A stretch of DNA of 64,000 bases. Source: Microglena sp. YARC (Eukaryota; Chlorophyta; Chlorophyceae; Chlamydomonadales; Chlamydomonadaceae). Shown piece by piece: positions 1-8,549 of the stretch. The stretch covers positions 7,655,889-7,719,888 of the forward strand of contig CM039464.1 in the NCBI GenBank assembly GCA_022414725.1. Reading direction: 5' to 3'. The position numbers and the translations under genes were made by a program. How positions within the stretch are numbered: the first letter of the stretch is position 1; every line of letters starts with the position of its first letter. The notes under the pieces are model-generated. The model saw only the letters and a list, made by a program, of their open reading frames with translations, ran no database searches and was not told the origin of the DNA.

Positions 1-27
1 TGGTAGTTTGTGGTGCTAGTGATGGTT

Positions 28-177
28 GACCATCAGGACCCCCCTCTGCCCATACGCCTCTACGAGTTTGAGGTGGATCTAATGTATGGTGTATACATAG
101 TGGTGGTGGTGGTGGTGGTGGTGGTGGTTGTGGACCAGCAGGACCCCCCTCTCCCCATACGCCTCTACGAGTTTGAG
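28..177 (+). pseudogene. GST-like exon K, two copies (LYEFE exon)
   Basis: Two near-identical short exon copies lie at 28-72 and 133-177. Each reads to PLPIRLYEFE and then meets a GT donor (GAG|gtggat and GAG|gtgaat). In the plant GST_N/thioredoxin-fold family of At5g03880 the segment LYEFEACPFC joins exactly this peptide to the CPFC motif, and the next exon copies here begin with GCT TGC CCA after an ag acceptor, giving E|ACPFC. A third stub (DQQD) is at about 288-302. A GGT microsatellite of about 30 bp lies between copies 1 and 2. These are exon fragments, not a working gene on their own. The family assignment is from memory of the plant protein; the duplication is seen directly. Confidence 0.65.
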
Positions 178-391
178 GTGAATCTAATGTATTGTGTATA
201 CATAGTGGATATACAAGGTGGGTGTGTCAGGAACTGCTAGGCTACGGGAGTTCTTTAAGACATCTTGGTGGGTGGTGGTAGTGGTGGTGGCAGACCAGCA
301 GGACCACATACTTGTCACATACACACCCACCTACCTAGAGGCTGTAACCTCATCCCACATGCATTTTCACCTCTTCCCACATACCCAGACA

Positions 392-475
392 TGCCCATTC
401 AGACGCCGATTAAGAGAGGCCATCACCCACCTGGACCTGACTGTGGAGGTGTACCCTTGCGCTAAGAATAGCCAG

Positions 476-480
<5 letters not shown>
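392..480 (+). pseudogene. GST-like exon A copy 1 (CPFR, thioredoxin-fold start)
   Basis: The frame starting at 392 reads CPFRRRLREAITHLDLTVEV and continues YPCAKNSQ before it runs into a poly-C tract. It matches the thioredoxin-fold start of the plant GST_N family (CPFCRRVREA..ELDL..EVYPCPK). The second Cys of the CPFC motif is replaced by Arg here. An acceptor-like ..acccag precedes it. The copy is truncated by the simple repeat, so it is best read as a decayed duplicate. Confidence 0.7.
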
Positions 481-511
<31 letters not shown>

Positions 512-539
512 ACCCCCCCCCCCCCCCCCCCCCCCCCCA
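476..539 (+). repeat. Poly-C tract
   Basis: Nearly pure C run with one A, replacing the rest of exon A copy 1. The inverted counterpart at about 45,909-45,931 is much shorter. Confidence 0.9.
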
Positions 540-620
540 CTACCACCACCACCAGCATACTTGTCACACACACACACACCTACCTAGGGGTTCTAACCTC
601 ACATACACACCCATATACAG

Positions 621-957
621 GCTTGCCCATTCTGCCGCCAAGTGAGAGAGTCCAAACCAAACCAAACTAAACCAAACCAAACCAAACCAAACCAAACCAA
701 ACCAAACCAAACCAAACCAAACCAAACCAAACACCACGGCTATTCCCCAAAGACATTTAACATGCCTTACAACCTCTTCCCACTTACACACCCATATACA
801 GGCTTGCCCATTATGTAGCCGAGTGAGGAGAGGCCATCACCGACCTGGACTGACTGTGGAGGTGTGGAGGGGGCTAAGATTAGCCAGCGCCACCGTGCTG
901 CTGCTCTGTCCATTTTCGGCCAATAAATGTTTATGTTTTTTGTGTACGAAAACACAG
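621..957 (+). pseudogene. GST-like exon A copies 2 and 3, with exon B copy 1 attached
   Basis: Copy 2 (621-650) reads ACPFCRQVRES with the CPFC motif intact, then breaks into a CCAAA microsatellite (about 652-735). Copy 3 (from 802) reads CPLCSRV and later LTVEVW. It has one-base deletions in this arm that are absent from the inverted copy at 44,837-44,992, where the frame stays open through CPLCSRVREAITDLDLTVEV. Copy 3 runs straight into the first copy of exon B (SQRHRAAALSI... type) and ends at 957 with ACAG|gtaaat. In copy 1 of exon B the frame is closed by TAA (caa taa atg). The fusion shows that exons A and B were once one exon: YPCAK-NSQRHRAAALS. Confidence 0.7.
652..735 (+). repeat. 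(CCAAA)n microsatellite
   Basis: About 16 units of AAACC/CCAAA. The inverted counterpart at 45,062-45,795 is about nine times longer. Confidence 0.95.
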
Positions 958-1004
958 GTAAATTGTACACAGTTTTTTTATTTAATTATTTGCCCTAAGA
1001 GAAG

Positions 1005-1468
1005 CCAGCGCCACCGTGCAGCTGCTCTGCCCATTGGAGGCCACAGGTATTTATTTGCTATTTTATGATGATGGCTGCATCTCCTATTCCTCATTATGTG
1101 TTACTCTTATTTTGATCCTGCCACTGCTTGTGGACCAAAACACAGGTCATTTTAACGCCGTTATACACTTTGTTTTCCCCCCTAAGACTAGCCAACGCCA
1201 CCGCGCCGCTGCTCTGTCAATTTGAGGCTGAGAAATGTTCCTATTCCTTGTGGTCAAAAACACTTTTTTATGTCTTACTCTTATTTTGACTGTGCTGCTG
1301 CTCTGTCCATTGGCGGTAAAGAAATGTTCCCGTTTCTCGTGGACAAAAACAGCGGTAATTTGTACACTGTTTTTCACTTTTTGGTGAGCCCTTAGACTCG
1401 CCAGCGCCACCTCGCTGATGCTCTGTCCATTGGGGGTCAAGAAATGTTTCTGTTCCTTGAACACAAAA
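1005..1468 (+). pseudogene. Tandem copies of GST-like exon B, first cluster
   Basis: Degenerate copies of an exon of about 80 bp start near 1,005, 1,190, 1,289 and 1,397, with a half copy at 1,122-1,146. The parent reads SQRHRAAALSIGGQEMFPF then LVDENTG, and matches the RHRE...GGKEMFPFLVDPNTG part of the plant GST_N protein. Copies are preceded by T-rich sequence and ctaag, and many end at ACAG|gt. Several have stops, so these copies look decayed. Confidence 0.65.
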
Positions 1469-1528
1469 CACAAACACTTATTACACTGTATTTTTGGATG
1501 ATCACAACGCTCTCGTACATGTACGCAG

Positions 1529-1846
1529 GGCGTCACATGTACGAGAGTGACGTGATCATGGAATACCTCTACCTGACATACGGCAGGGGGCGCAGCCCCC
1601 TCCACCACCATCACCACCACCACCTCCACCATCCACACAAAGACCCCCCCACCCCCAATCCACCCCACACACCCTAAACCATAAACCCTACGCAGGGCAT
1701 CACATGTACGAGAGTAATGTGATCATGGACAACCTGTACCTGACGTATGGCAGGGCGCAGCCCCCCCTCCACCCCCCCATTACCCCCGACCAACACACAC
1801 ACACGCGTCCCACCATCCCCACTCAAAGACCCCCCTTACCCCCCCC

Positions 1847-1877
<31 letters not shown>

Positions 1878-2134
1878 ACACACTCACACACCAACCATAA
1901 ACCCTACGCAGGGCGTTACATGTTGAGAGTGGCGTGATCGTGGACTACCTGTACCAGGTGTACGGCAGGGGCGCAGCCCACCCCAACCCCCACCACCCCC
2001 ACCTCCACCACCCACACGAAGACCCCCCAACCCACACCCCACCCACCCCAAACCCTACTCAGGGCGTCACATGTACGAGAGTGGCGTGATCGTGGACTAC
2101 CTGTACCAAACATACGGCAGGGGCGCAGCCCCCC
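1529..2134 (+). pseudogene. Four tandem copies of GST-like exon G (MYES..IVDYLYQTYG)
   Basis: Copies begin after an ag acceptor (..acgcag|gg or ..actcag|gg) at 1,529, 1,696, 1,912 and 2,063. Each is about 70 bp and reads GRHMYESDVIMEYLYLTYGR or a close variant, then GAAPP. This is the segment after PNTG in the plant family (MYESGDIVKYLFKQYG). The split codon G|GG joins exon B (..NTG|) to exon G in frame. Copy 3 has a one-base deletion here (catgttgag) that is absent from the inverted arm. Between copies are C/CA-rich spacers with the same aaaccctacgcag intron end. Only the start of the exon has been multiplied; the full one is at 6,473. Confidence 0.75.
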
Positions 2135-2182
2135 CTCCCTTCCCGCCCACAAACCAACACACACACGTCCACCATCCCCACC

Positions 2183-2217
<35 letters not shown>

Positions 2218-2490
2218 CCATGCCCCCCAACCAACACACACCCGCCCACCCAGCCAACACCACCAACCAACACCACTAACCACCACCAACCACCAACCAC
2301 CCTCCACCAACCACCAACCACCAACCAAGAACCACCACCACGCACCAACCACCACCAACCACCGCCACCACCACCAAACACCACCAACACCACCAAACAC
2401 CACCAAACACCACCAAACACCGCCACAACCACCACAAACACCACCAAACATCAAACACCCACCACCAAACACCAACCACAAAACTTTTGA
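2135..2490 (+). repeat. CA microsatellite and ACC/CACCAAAC minisatellite
   Basis: A (CA)n run at about 2,189-2,213 is followed by about 250 bp of irregular ACCACCA/CACCAAACAC units. The Pro/His/Thr-rich frames across it are translation of the repeat, not genes. Confidence 0.9.
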
Positions 2491-2511
2491 CACTGCTTTT
2501 TAACCTAAGAA

Positions 2512-2900
2512 CAGCCAGCGCCACCGTTCTGATGCTTTGTCTGATTCTTGTGGACAAAAACCCAAGTATTTTTCACCACTCCCCCCCCACACCCACCACC
2601 CACCACCCCACCCCTAAGAAGAGCCAGCGCCACCGCGCTGATGCTCTGTCCATTGAAGGCAAAGAAATGTCTTCATTCCTTGTGGACCAAAACACAGGTC
2701 ATTTTTACGCCGTTATACACTTTGTTTTCCCCCCTAAGACTAGCCAACGCCGCCGCGCCGCTGCTCTGTCACTTTGAGGCTGAGAAATGTTTCCGTTCCT
2801 TGTGGACGAAAACACACGTACCTCTTACCCACTATTTTGTTTGTTTTCCCTAAGAGTAGCCAGCGCCACCGTGCCGCTGCTCTGTCCATCGGAGGCCACA
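2512..2900 (+). pseudogene. Tandem copies of GST-like exon B, second cluster
   Basis: Copies start near 2,512, 2,622, 2,742 and 2,858, a spacing of 110-120 bp. The one ending at 2,697 is fully open (SQRHRADALSIEGKEMSSFL then VDQNTG) with T/C-rich sequence plus ctaag before it and ACAG|gtcatt after it. The others carry deletions or stops, and the last ends early at ggccacag|gtacat. A further half copy is cut at about 3,011 by the inserted element. Confidence 0.7.
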
Positions 2901-3659
2901 GGTACATCTTTGCTATTTTATGATGATGGCTTTATATCCTATACATTGTTATGTCTTACTCTTATTTGACTGTGCTGCTGCTGCTCTGTCCATTGGCGGT
3001 AAAGAAATGTTCCCATTCAGACGGTTGACTCAGATACCTTTACAGTTGCTTTTCATATTTCCAATACATATAATTTACCCTTAAGGGTTGAGGAAATAAG
3101 CACATGCAGGCTTCATCATTGTCAGTGCTTATATTTGCAAAAGTAGGGGGCCTGCTTGCTGGACATCAAGACACTGCACGAGAGGTCCAGCGATCTTTCA
3201 GATGGGGCCCCCATTGGTACAAGTGCTAGTAGACATATTTAAGGTGTATGCTGGGCCTTGTAAAGTTTTAGCTTTGTGTGCGATATTTCCCTTAATTAGG
3301 GGGTATATCACAACACTGGCTGGCTTTACTGGTCTTATCAGCTTTTACCATTAAATAAAGTCAACTGCACTATCTAGCTTGTAAGTCCAGACTGTTCAGG
3401 TCTGTCTTTGTGCTACTACCATATACAAGAGTCACTGCAATTTCACACACACGTGCCCTCAGGATAATAAAAATCAGTCCCACATGTAAAGAAAAGGAGT
3501 GTAAAGGGGGACTGGGGGAAAGGTGTAGGAGTAAGGAGCATGTACAGGACAGCAGGCTTGGCTAAGTGACGGGGTATCAAGAGAAAAGAAGGAAAGGAAA
3601 AGCTAGGCTCAGAGGCTGGAGGCAAAGTTCAACTTGACCAAGATGACTGGGATCACATA

Positions 3660-3960
3660 TGCCTTAATGGCATCTGATATCCACCTACCTTGAGTTCTAA
3701 GTCTCTAGAAGTGCCCATTAGCCAAGCTGCTACTACACCTTCCCGTCTGAGGCTGTGCATGGCAAACCTGGCTGGATCTATGTCCAGTTGGGGTGAGAGT
3801 GTGCAATAGCAGTGAGAAAAGACTTCAGTCAATAGGACAAAGCCTGACCTGAAAGAAGGGGGGACTACACTGACAAAAGTAGAGCAATAAGCTCACTCCT
3901 CCTAAGGAGGTCAAAGAAACCCATCACTAGCCATGCTGCATCTCTAGTAAACACGTCCTC
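3660..3960 (-). pseudogene. Tyrosine recombinase remnant
   Basis: Minus-strand motifs of the tyrosine recombinase fold survive in different frames: box I with an RRSEL arginine at about 3,890-3,955, the HSLRR motif at 3,743-3,757, and a GRWISDAIKAY segment at about 3,675-3,700. These match the R, H-x-x-R and GRW..DA..AY signatures of DIRS/Crypton recombinases. Frame changes and stops between them show decay. The right-arm copy is described at 41,700-42,070. Confidence 0.6.
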
Positions 3961-4229
3961 CATGTGGGGCAGCAGGGTTTTCAGCTTCCACATGGTCTCC
4001 AGACACTTAAACATGAGGGACTTACAACACTGCCCTCTTTGCCAGATGCAACTCCCTTAGGCCCTGGAACACCCTAAAGGCCTTAGAGATCTGTCCCGCA
4101 ACACTGGAAACCAGAGTGCGAAGGGTCCAGTCCCTTGGGCCTGTGCCATTCACCTAGTGCTGACATGGTTGTAATAATGGCAGGTTAGTTATGACCTGCT
4201 GCCCAACCCATGACCAGCTTTAACTAGCA

Positions 4230-4664
4230 TCAAAGGCACTTGTTCCTTGGGGCCAGGAGGGAGTGCATTCTACTCAGTAAGCAAGTAACTTTAGCCATGC
4301 ACTTGGTGTCGCTTAAGATCACTTGCATAAGTGTCTTGTGAGCTTCCGTACAGCCAAGGTAGAGCCCTCCAACATCCCTAACCCCCTGGCCCTTTTTGGC
4401 CTTGGAAACTAGTGATGTGGAGAGACACTCTAATAGTGTGCAGGCTGAGCACTTGAATGTACCACAGGACATGGCATTCCTGCCCAAGCTGATGCACTGG
4501 GGGTGGCTGTGCTGGCTGCAGCTGGTGCACCTAAGCATCCCTCCCTTGGTGCCTTGGTAGATGGTACATCCTATGGGGGGTGGGAGGAAGATATGAAAGG
4601 GGTAAGCTTCTGGGCAGGTCTGATCACAAGCAAAGTGTGTCAGTGGGTGAGGCCACCCAAGCAT
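4230..4664 (-). pseudogene. Cys/His-rich finger ORF (144 aa) of the DIRS-like remnant
   Basis: An open frame of 144 codons contains MLRCTSCSQHSHPQCISLG followed by FKCSAC, a C-x2-C...H-x2-C...C-x2-C pattern like a PHD or related zinc finger. It lies between the RNase H-like piece and the recombinase motifs. A possible acceptor (ccccccatag) lies just before GCTIYQG. It could be a domain of the element's polyprotein; a host PHD gene fragment is less likely given the context. Confidence 0.45.
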
Positions 4665-4869
4665 ATAGGAGATCCACAGTTTTTCCTAATGCCGATAATT
4701 GGATGTTATCATCCCTGATGCGTGTTATCCTGGAACCCCCCTTATACACAGCTGAGACAGCTTGGACCTGATCCATGTAGCACAAGGCTGACGTTCCTGC
4801 CAGTCTATGTGCCCAGTGCTGCAAGCAAATCATGCAAGCTTCGAGTTCCAGGACACCTATTGTGCACAT
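4624..4869 (-). pseudogene. RNase H-like fragment of the DIRS-like remnant
   Basis: The 81-codon frame reads ALCYMDQVQAVSAVYKGGSR, then later LLYAWVASPTDT. This resembles the RNase H end of DIRS-type reverse transcriptases (DN..A..Y.N.GG.R ... hipG). Similarity is weak and judged by eye. Its position upstream of the recombinase on the same strand supports the reading. Confidence 0.4.
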
Positions 4870-5233
4870 GTACCCCTACCGACTCATGCCACTCCAGCTC
4901 CAGAGCCTTGTCCCAGAATCCAGGTCACTTAGTGTGCCCTTGTTAGAATTATTTAAAGTGTAGGCTAAACTTTGTAACGTTTTAGCTCTTGTGTGTGACA
5001 TTTCCCTTAATTAGGGGGTATATCACACCATTGGCTGGCCGTACTGGTCATATCAGCTATGTTACCATTTAAATATCTATGGGATTTAAGCCTGTGCCTT
5101 GTAAGTGGTATGGTAGGTGGTGACAGGGTATAGGGCACCAAACAAGAGTTGGATAGTGCAGGTTTAAATTTCTCGTTGACAAAAACAGCGGTAATTTGTA
5201 CACTGTTTTTCACTTTTTGGTGAGCCCTTAGAC

Positions 5234-6070
5234 TCGCCAGCGCCACCTCGATGATGCTCTGTCCATTGGGATTCTTACACCACTCCCCCCTCCACACCCA
5301 CCCCACCCCAAAAACACAGGTACTTATTACACTGTTTTTGTTATAGTTGTTACGCCCTACGAACAGCCAGCGCGACCGTAGCGCGACAAACACATACACC
5401 ATCCCCTACCTTCTTGTGGACAAAAACACAGGTAAATTTTACACCACTCCCCCCCCCCCCGTCCCCCGTCCCCACCCACCCCACCCCTAAGAACAGCCAG
5501 CGCCACCGTGCTGCTGCTCTGTCCATTGAAGGCCAAGAATTGTTTCCGTTCCTTGTGGACCAAAACACAGGTACTTATTACTCTGCTTTTTTTTTGCCCT
5601 AAGAGTAGCCAGCGCCACCTTGCTGCTGCTCTGTCCATTATACGCCACAGGTACATCTTTGCTATTTTATGATGATGGCTTTATCTCCTATACTGTATAG
5701 CTGGCTATACATCCTTATGTGTTATTCTTATTTTGACTGTGCTGCTGCTATGTCCATTGGCGGTCAAGAAATGTTTCCATGTATTGGCAGCAAACACAGG
5801 CACTCTATCAACTGCCTTTTCTTTAGCCCTTATAACACCCAGCGCCACCGTGCTGTTGCTCTGTCCATTGGAGTTCAAGAAGTGTTTCCATTTCTTGGGG
5901 ACGAAAACACAGGTACTTTTACATTGGTTTTGTTTGTGGGTGTGGGTGTGAGTGTGGGTGGGGTGGGGTGGGGTGGGGGTGGGGGGCTAAGAGTAGCCAG
6001 CGCCACCGTGCTGCTGCTCTGTCTGTTGGCGGTCAAGAAATGATTCCATTTCTTGTGGACAAAAACACAG
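5234..6070 (+). pseudogene. Tandem copies of GST-like exon B, third cluster, three fully open
   Basis: Copies start near 5,234, 5,365, 5,491, 5,607, 5,735, 5,838 and 5,993. Three are open from SQRHRA (or TQRHRA) to NTG and keep both splice signals: those ending at 5,570 (ACAG|gtactt), 5,912 (ACAG|gtactt) and 6,070 (ACAG|gtactt). Example: SQRHRAAALSVGGQEMIPFL then VDKNTG. Acceptors are T-rich plus cctaag, or G-rich plus ctaag for the last. Others are shortened at ggccacag-like sites or carry indels. Whether any is spliced into a transcript cannot be told from sequence. Confidence 0.7.
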
Positions 6071-6321
6071 GTACTTTGTGTACTGCTTTTTTATTACACT
6101 TGTTGTATATACTGTTGTATGCTGTACTTAGTATGCTGTACTTTGTATGCTGTACTTTGTATCACCACACACACACATACACACTAACCCATGCCCCCCA
6201 ACCAACACACGTCTGTGTGCACACACCAGTCCACCCTCCCCCCACAAAGACCCCCCCACCACCCTCCCCCCCCCCTCACACACACACACACCCCAAACCC
6301 CAAACTCTAAACCCTACTCAG

Positions 6322-6385
6322 GGCATCACATGTTTGAGAGTGATGTGATAGTGAAGTACGGACCTCTACCAGGCGTACAGCAGTA
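6322..6385 (+). pseudogene. GST-like exon G copy 5, decayed
   Basis: Begins after ..ccctactcag|gg. It reads into GVTCL/RHMFESDVIV-like sequence, but an in-frame change (gtgaagtacggacc) breaks the DYLYQ segment. Followed by short repeats of the ccaggcgtacagcagtac type. Confidence 0.55.
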
Positions 6386-6419
6386 CTAGTACCAGACGTA
6401 CAACATACAGCAGGACCTG

Positions 6420-6466
6420 TACCTAAACCCTAAACCCTAAGCCCTAAACCTAAAACCATAAACCCT
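6420..6466 (+). repeat. Short CCCTAAA (plant telomere-type) run
   Basis: Several degenerate CCCTAAA/CCTAAAC units lie immediately upstream of the acceptor of exon G copy 6. Similar single units end the introns of the other G copies, so this is intronic sequence, not a chromosome end. Confidence 0.7.
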
Positions 6467-6472
6467 GTGCAG

Positions 6473-6699
6473 GGCGTAAAATGTACAAGAGTAATGTGAT
6501 CGTGGACTACCTGTACCAGGCGTACGGCAGGGGCGCAGCCCCCCCTCCGTTCTTGCTGCAGAGCACCTTGGTGACAGGCTGGATGCCGACTCTTCTTCGC
6601 ATCGGCCGGGGCATGGTGCGTGCGCCACTTGCACTGCCTGCCGCGCCTAAACACGCGCTTGAGCTGTACAACTACGAGAACAACCAGTTTGCAAGGCTG
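6473..6699 (+). CDS. GST_N/thioredoxin-fold protein, full-length internal exon
   Basis: This is the only complete copy of exon G. It starts after ..ccctgtgcag|gg, reads MYKSNVIVDYLYQAYGRGAA, then LQSTLVTGWMPTLLRIGRGM, then ALELYNYENNQFARL, and ends at a good donor, CTG|gtgagt (6,700). The plant family has the same order: MYESGDIVKYLF, ESTLFTGWMPTLLRAGRGM, LELFSYENNPYSRLV. The next expected exon (VREALCELELPY and the second GST_N domain) is not found in the 1 kb downstream, so the gene is partial here. The plant proteins are predicted plastid proteins with two GST_N domains; their substrate is not established. Upstream exons exist only as duplicated copies, so a working transcript would have to choose among them. 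Confidence 0.7.
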
Positions 6700-7619
6700 G
6701 TGAGTCCCCCCACCCCCCTTTAGGCGTGACCACCCTTGAGTTGGGGATGGGGATGGGGATCCCCGCTGTCACTAGGTTTTTTCGTCACTAGGGTTTTTTG
6801 TGTGCGGTGTGCGGTGTGCGGTATGTCAATAACCTTGTTGCCGCCCTCAAAGCTGTTCTTGCAAATGCAATGTTTGCTTCGTATACCGCGTTTTGGTACA
6901 CAGTATCGCTGTTGCCTCATAAACTGGGGCTGTGCACCCTCCGGCTGTGACTTGGCAGTTTTTTTCAAGGTGAATGGACTGCGTAAACCAAATTTCAAGT
7001 GGTTTGAGGCGCAGTTTGACGCCACGCTTCGCTACCGGTGCCTGTGTGTGGTGAAAGGGGCACGGGCCCACTTCGTTGACAGGGCAGTGCTGTTTGCAGC
7101 GTCGTGAAGGACAATGACGCGCTGTTGCCTTGTTAATTGGCGTTGGCCCTTTGAAAGAGTAGTGAAGCATGTAGCATTGAATTATGGAATGATTTCGAAG
7201 TCAAGGTGTGACATCCGTTGTAAGCATGTGCCGAGTCGAGGCAATTGCCTCCTTATTCCTCTCCTTATTCCACTGAGCACAACACCACCTCTCTCCAGCA
7301 TACGGCCATACCCATTGCTAGACTGATCGCTCCCCCTCCCCCCTCCCACTCTTTCCTCACCTCTGCCCTCCGAGGCAATTTCTCCGTGCCCAAACCCCAC
7401 TACTAACGCAGGAATCCCAAGCCACAACGCATCCTTGCTGGCATCGGATAAATATGATAAGTCTGTGAGAGGGACACACGGGGAGGGAATATTTAATGGG
7501 GATGATTGATCATTGCTCGACTACCTCCTGTTCTGATCTGTGAATAATAACATTAAGCATGCCTAAATTAAATGTTTCCTTACAGTATTGAAAACAAATG
7601 CATTGTAGTACATGGAATT
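6700..7619. other. No recognisable gene
   Basis: An open frame of 123 codons (6,736-7,107 +) has no similarity I recognise and no good splice context. No repeat stands out apart from ggggat and gtgcggt short runs near 6,740-6,820. Confidence 0.5.
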
Positions 7620-7791
7620 TGGGGGGTGATGTGCATGAGAGAATGATCTGATGTGCTGTATGATGTGCAGATATGTATGATGTGTTGATCTGCATGATGA
7701 GCAGAACTCATGTGCTGATCTGTATGATGTACTGATATGCATGATTATCTGGTCTGATGTGCAGATCTGATGTACTGATCTGTATGATGAT
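7620..7791 (+). repeat. Minisatellite of ATGATGTGCTGATCTGC type, left part
   Basis: Irregular units built from gatctgatgtgc/gatctgtatgat. Element B1 is inserted in it; the array resumes at 13,014 after the target duplication atgat. Confidence 0.8.
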
Positions 7792-8186
7792 TATCAGCAT
7801 GTATAGCGGTGCTCTCACGCGTTTTATGACTTGGTGACTACTTATGTACTCCCTTAGAACTATCGGCCCTGACAGCTTCCCATAGTGACAGCTTCCCGTA
7901 GAACTGAGTCATCCTTTAGTGACTCAGTGTCAGCTTCCTATTGGCTGCCTGTCTCTCCGGTCTTACCGGTCTCTCCCTGACACGTCCAGTATTGCACGGT
8001 GTCAGGTTGACAAGATCCTGGCTTAGGGTCTATTCAGGTTACAGGCATCCACTTCGCCCACCGCTGGTGTCCTTTAGTGTCCGTCCTTGCTTGTAACGTG
8101 ATCCTTGTCTCCGTGTATAGATTGGTGCGTCTGTTCCGCTGCTTTAATCTACTGTCCACTCTACCGGAGTGATTACAAAGCTGATA
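7792..8186 (+). repeat. 5' LTR of B1 (395 bp)
   Basis: Terminal 7-bp inverted repeat TATCAGC/GCTGATA. The priming site follows directly at 8,187. Confidence 0.9.
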
Positions 8187-8202
8187 GGTTATTGGGCTCT
8201 GC
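8187..8202 (+). promoter_or_regulatory. Putative primer binding site of B1
   Basis: GGTTATTGGGCTCTGC begins on the base after the LTR. Apart from one extra T it resembles the copia-type site GGTTATGGGC, which pairs with the anticodon region of initiator tRNA-Met, so a half-tRNA primer is plausible. Confidence 0.5.
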
Positions 8203-8223
8203 ATTGCTACCACTGCTTTAATA

Positions 8224-8547
8224 ATGCAACTTCCGCGAGGGCCTCCTGCCGGCTTTGTGAAGCTTACCAAACTTAATGGTGTTTCATGGGCTCGTGGGAT
8301 CCGCAGCGTCATTGTGAGCAATGGCTGCGACCGAATCCTCCCAACGGAGGTGAAGGTTCCTCTGGATTGGCTAGACGACTGCGCGCCAGCGGCCTCTGCT
8401 GCCGGAGAGGAGGATCCTTCCGCCATCAGGGAAGTAACCCGCCCCGATCAATCCGCCATCTTCTCTTCTTTTTCCTCCCCTGCCGTCTGTCTCCTCCTCT
8501 CGTCTGTCGTAGATGACTGTGACGTGCAGACTCAAGTCGGCGACTAG
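8224..8547 (+). pseudogene. gag: gag start of B1, truncated
   Basis: ATG lies only 37 bp after the LTR. The frame begins MQLPRGPPAGFVKLTKLNGV and matches the first ~80 residues of the 717-aa Gag of B2 (minus strand, 40,399 downwards). Similarity ends near 8,455, where the sequence turns into an unrelated segment and the frame stops at 8,547. Confidence 0.8.
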
Positions 8548-8549
8548 CC

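Larger units (their letters stand above)
183..4884. repeat. Arm of second inverted duplication, pairs with 40,832-46,222
   Basis: GST exon array and DIRS-like remnant in opposite orientation. The arms differ in microsatellite lengths and in small indels. The axis of this pair differs from that of the 11,367-26,435 pair, so the window is not one simple palindrome. Confidence 0.85.
3012..5168 (-). mobile_element. DIRS-like retroelement remnant inserted in an exon B copy
   Basis: An exon B copy is split: it reads ..aaagaaatgttccc before about 3,012 and resumes with tttctcgttgacaaaaac after about 5,168; an uninterrupted copy at 1,320-1,350 shows the two halves belong together. The insert carries, on the minus strand and in order, an RNase H-like fragment, a Cys-rich finger and tyrosine-recombinase motifs, the order expected of a DIRS-type element. 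About 130 bp at 3,230-3,360 recur as a diverged direct repeat at 4,945-5,075. No long open frame survives. Exact ends and target duplication are not clear. The inverted copy (40,832-42,703) is cut by element B2. Confidence 0.6.

Noticed and set aside
2059..2557. Gly/Trp/Val-rich and Pro/His/Thr-rich frames
   Set aside because: Translated CA and ACC minisatellite; the same in 43,156-43,800.
4230..4664. Stand-alone host PHD-finger gene
   Set aside because: It lies inside the inserted DIRS-like remnant between RNase H-like and recombinase motifs, so an element domain is the simpler reading.
6420..6466. Chromosome end (telomere)
   Set aside because: Only a few degenerate CCCTAAA units inside an intron, with sequence continuing on both sides.
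7510..7695. Small frames in the gatctgatgtgc minisatellite
   Set aside because: Low-complexity repeat, no conserved coding pattern.
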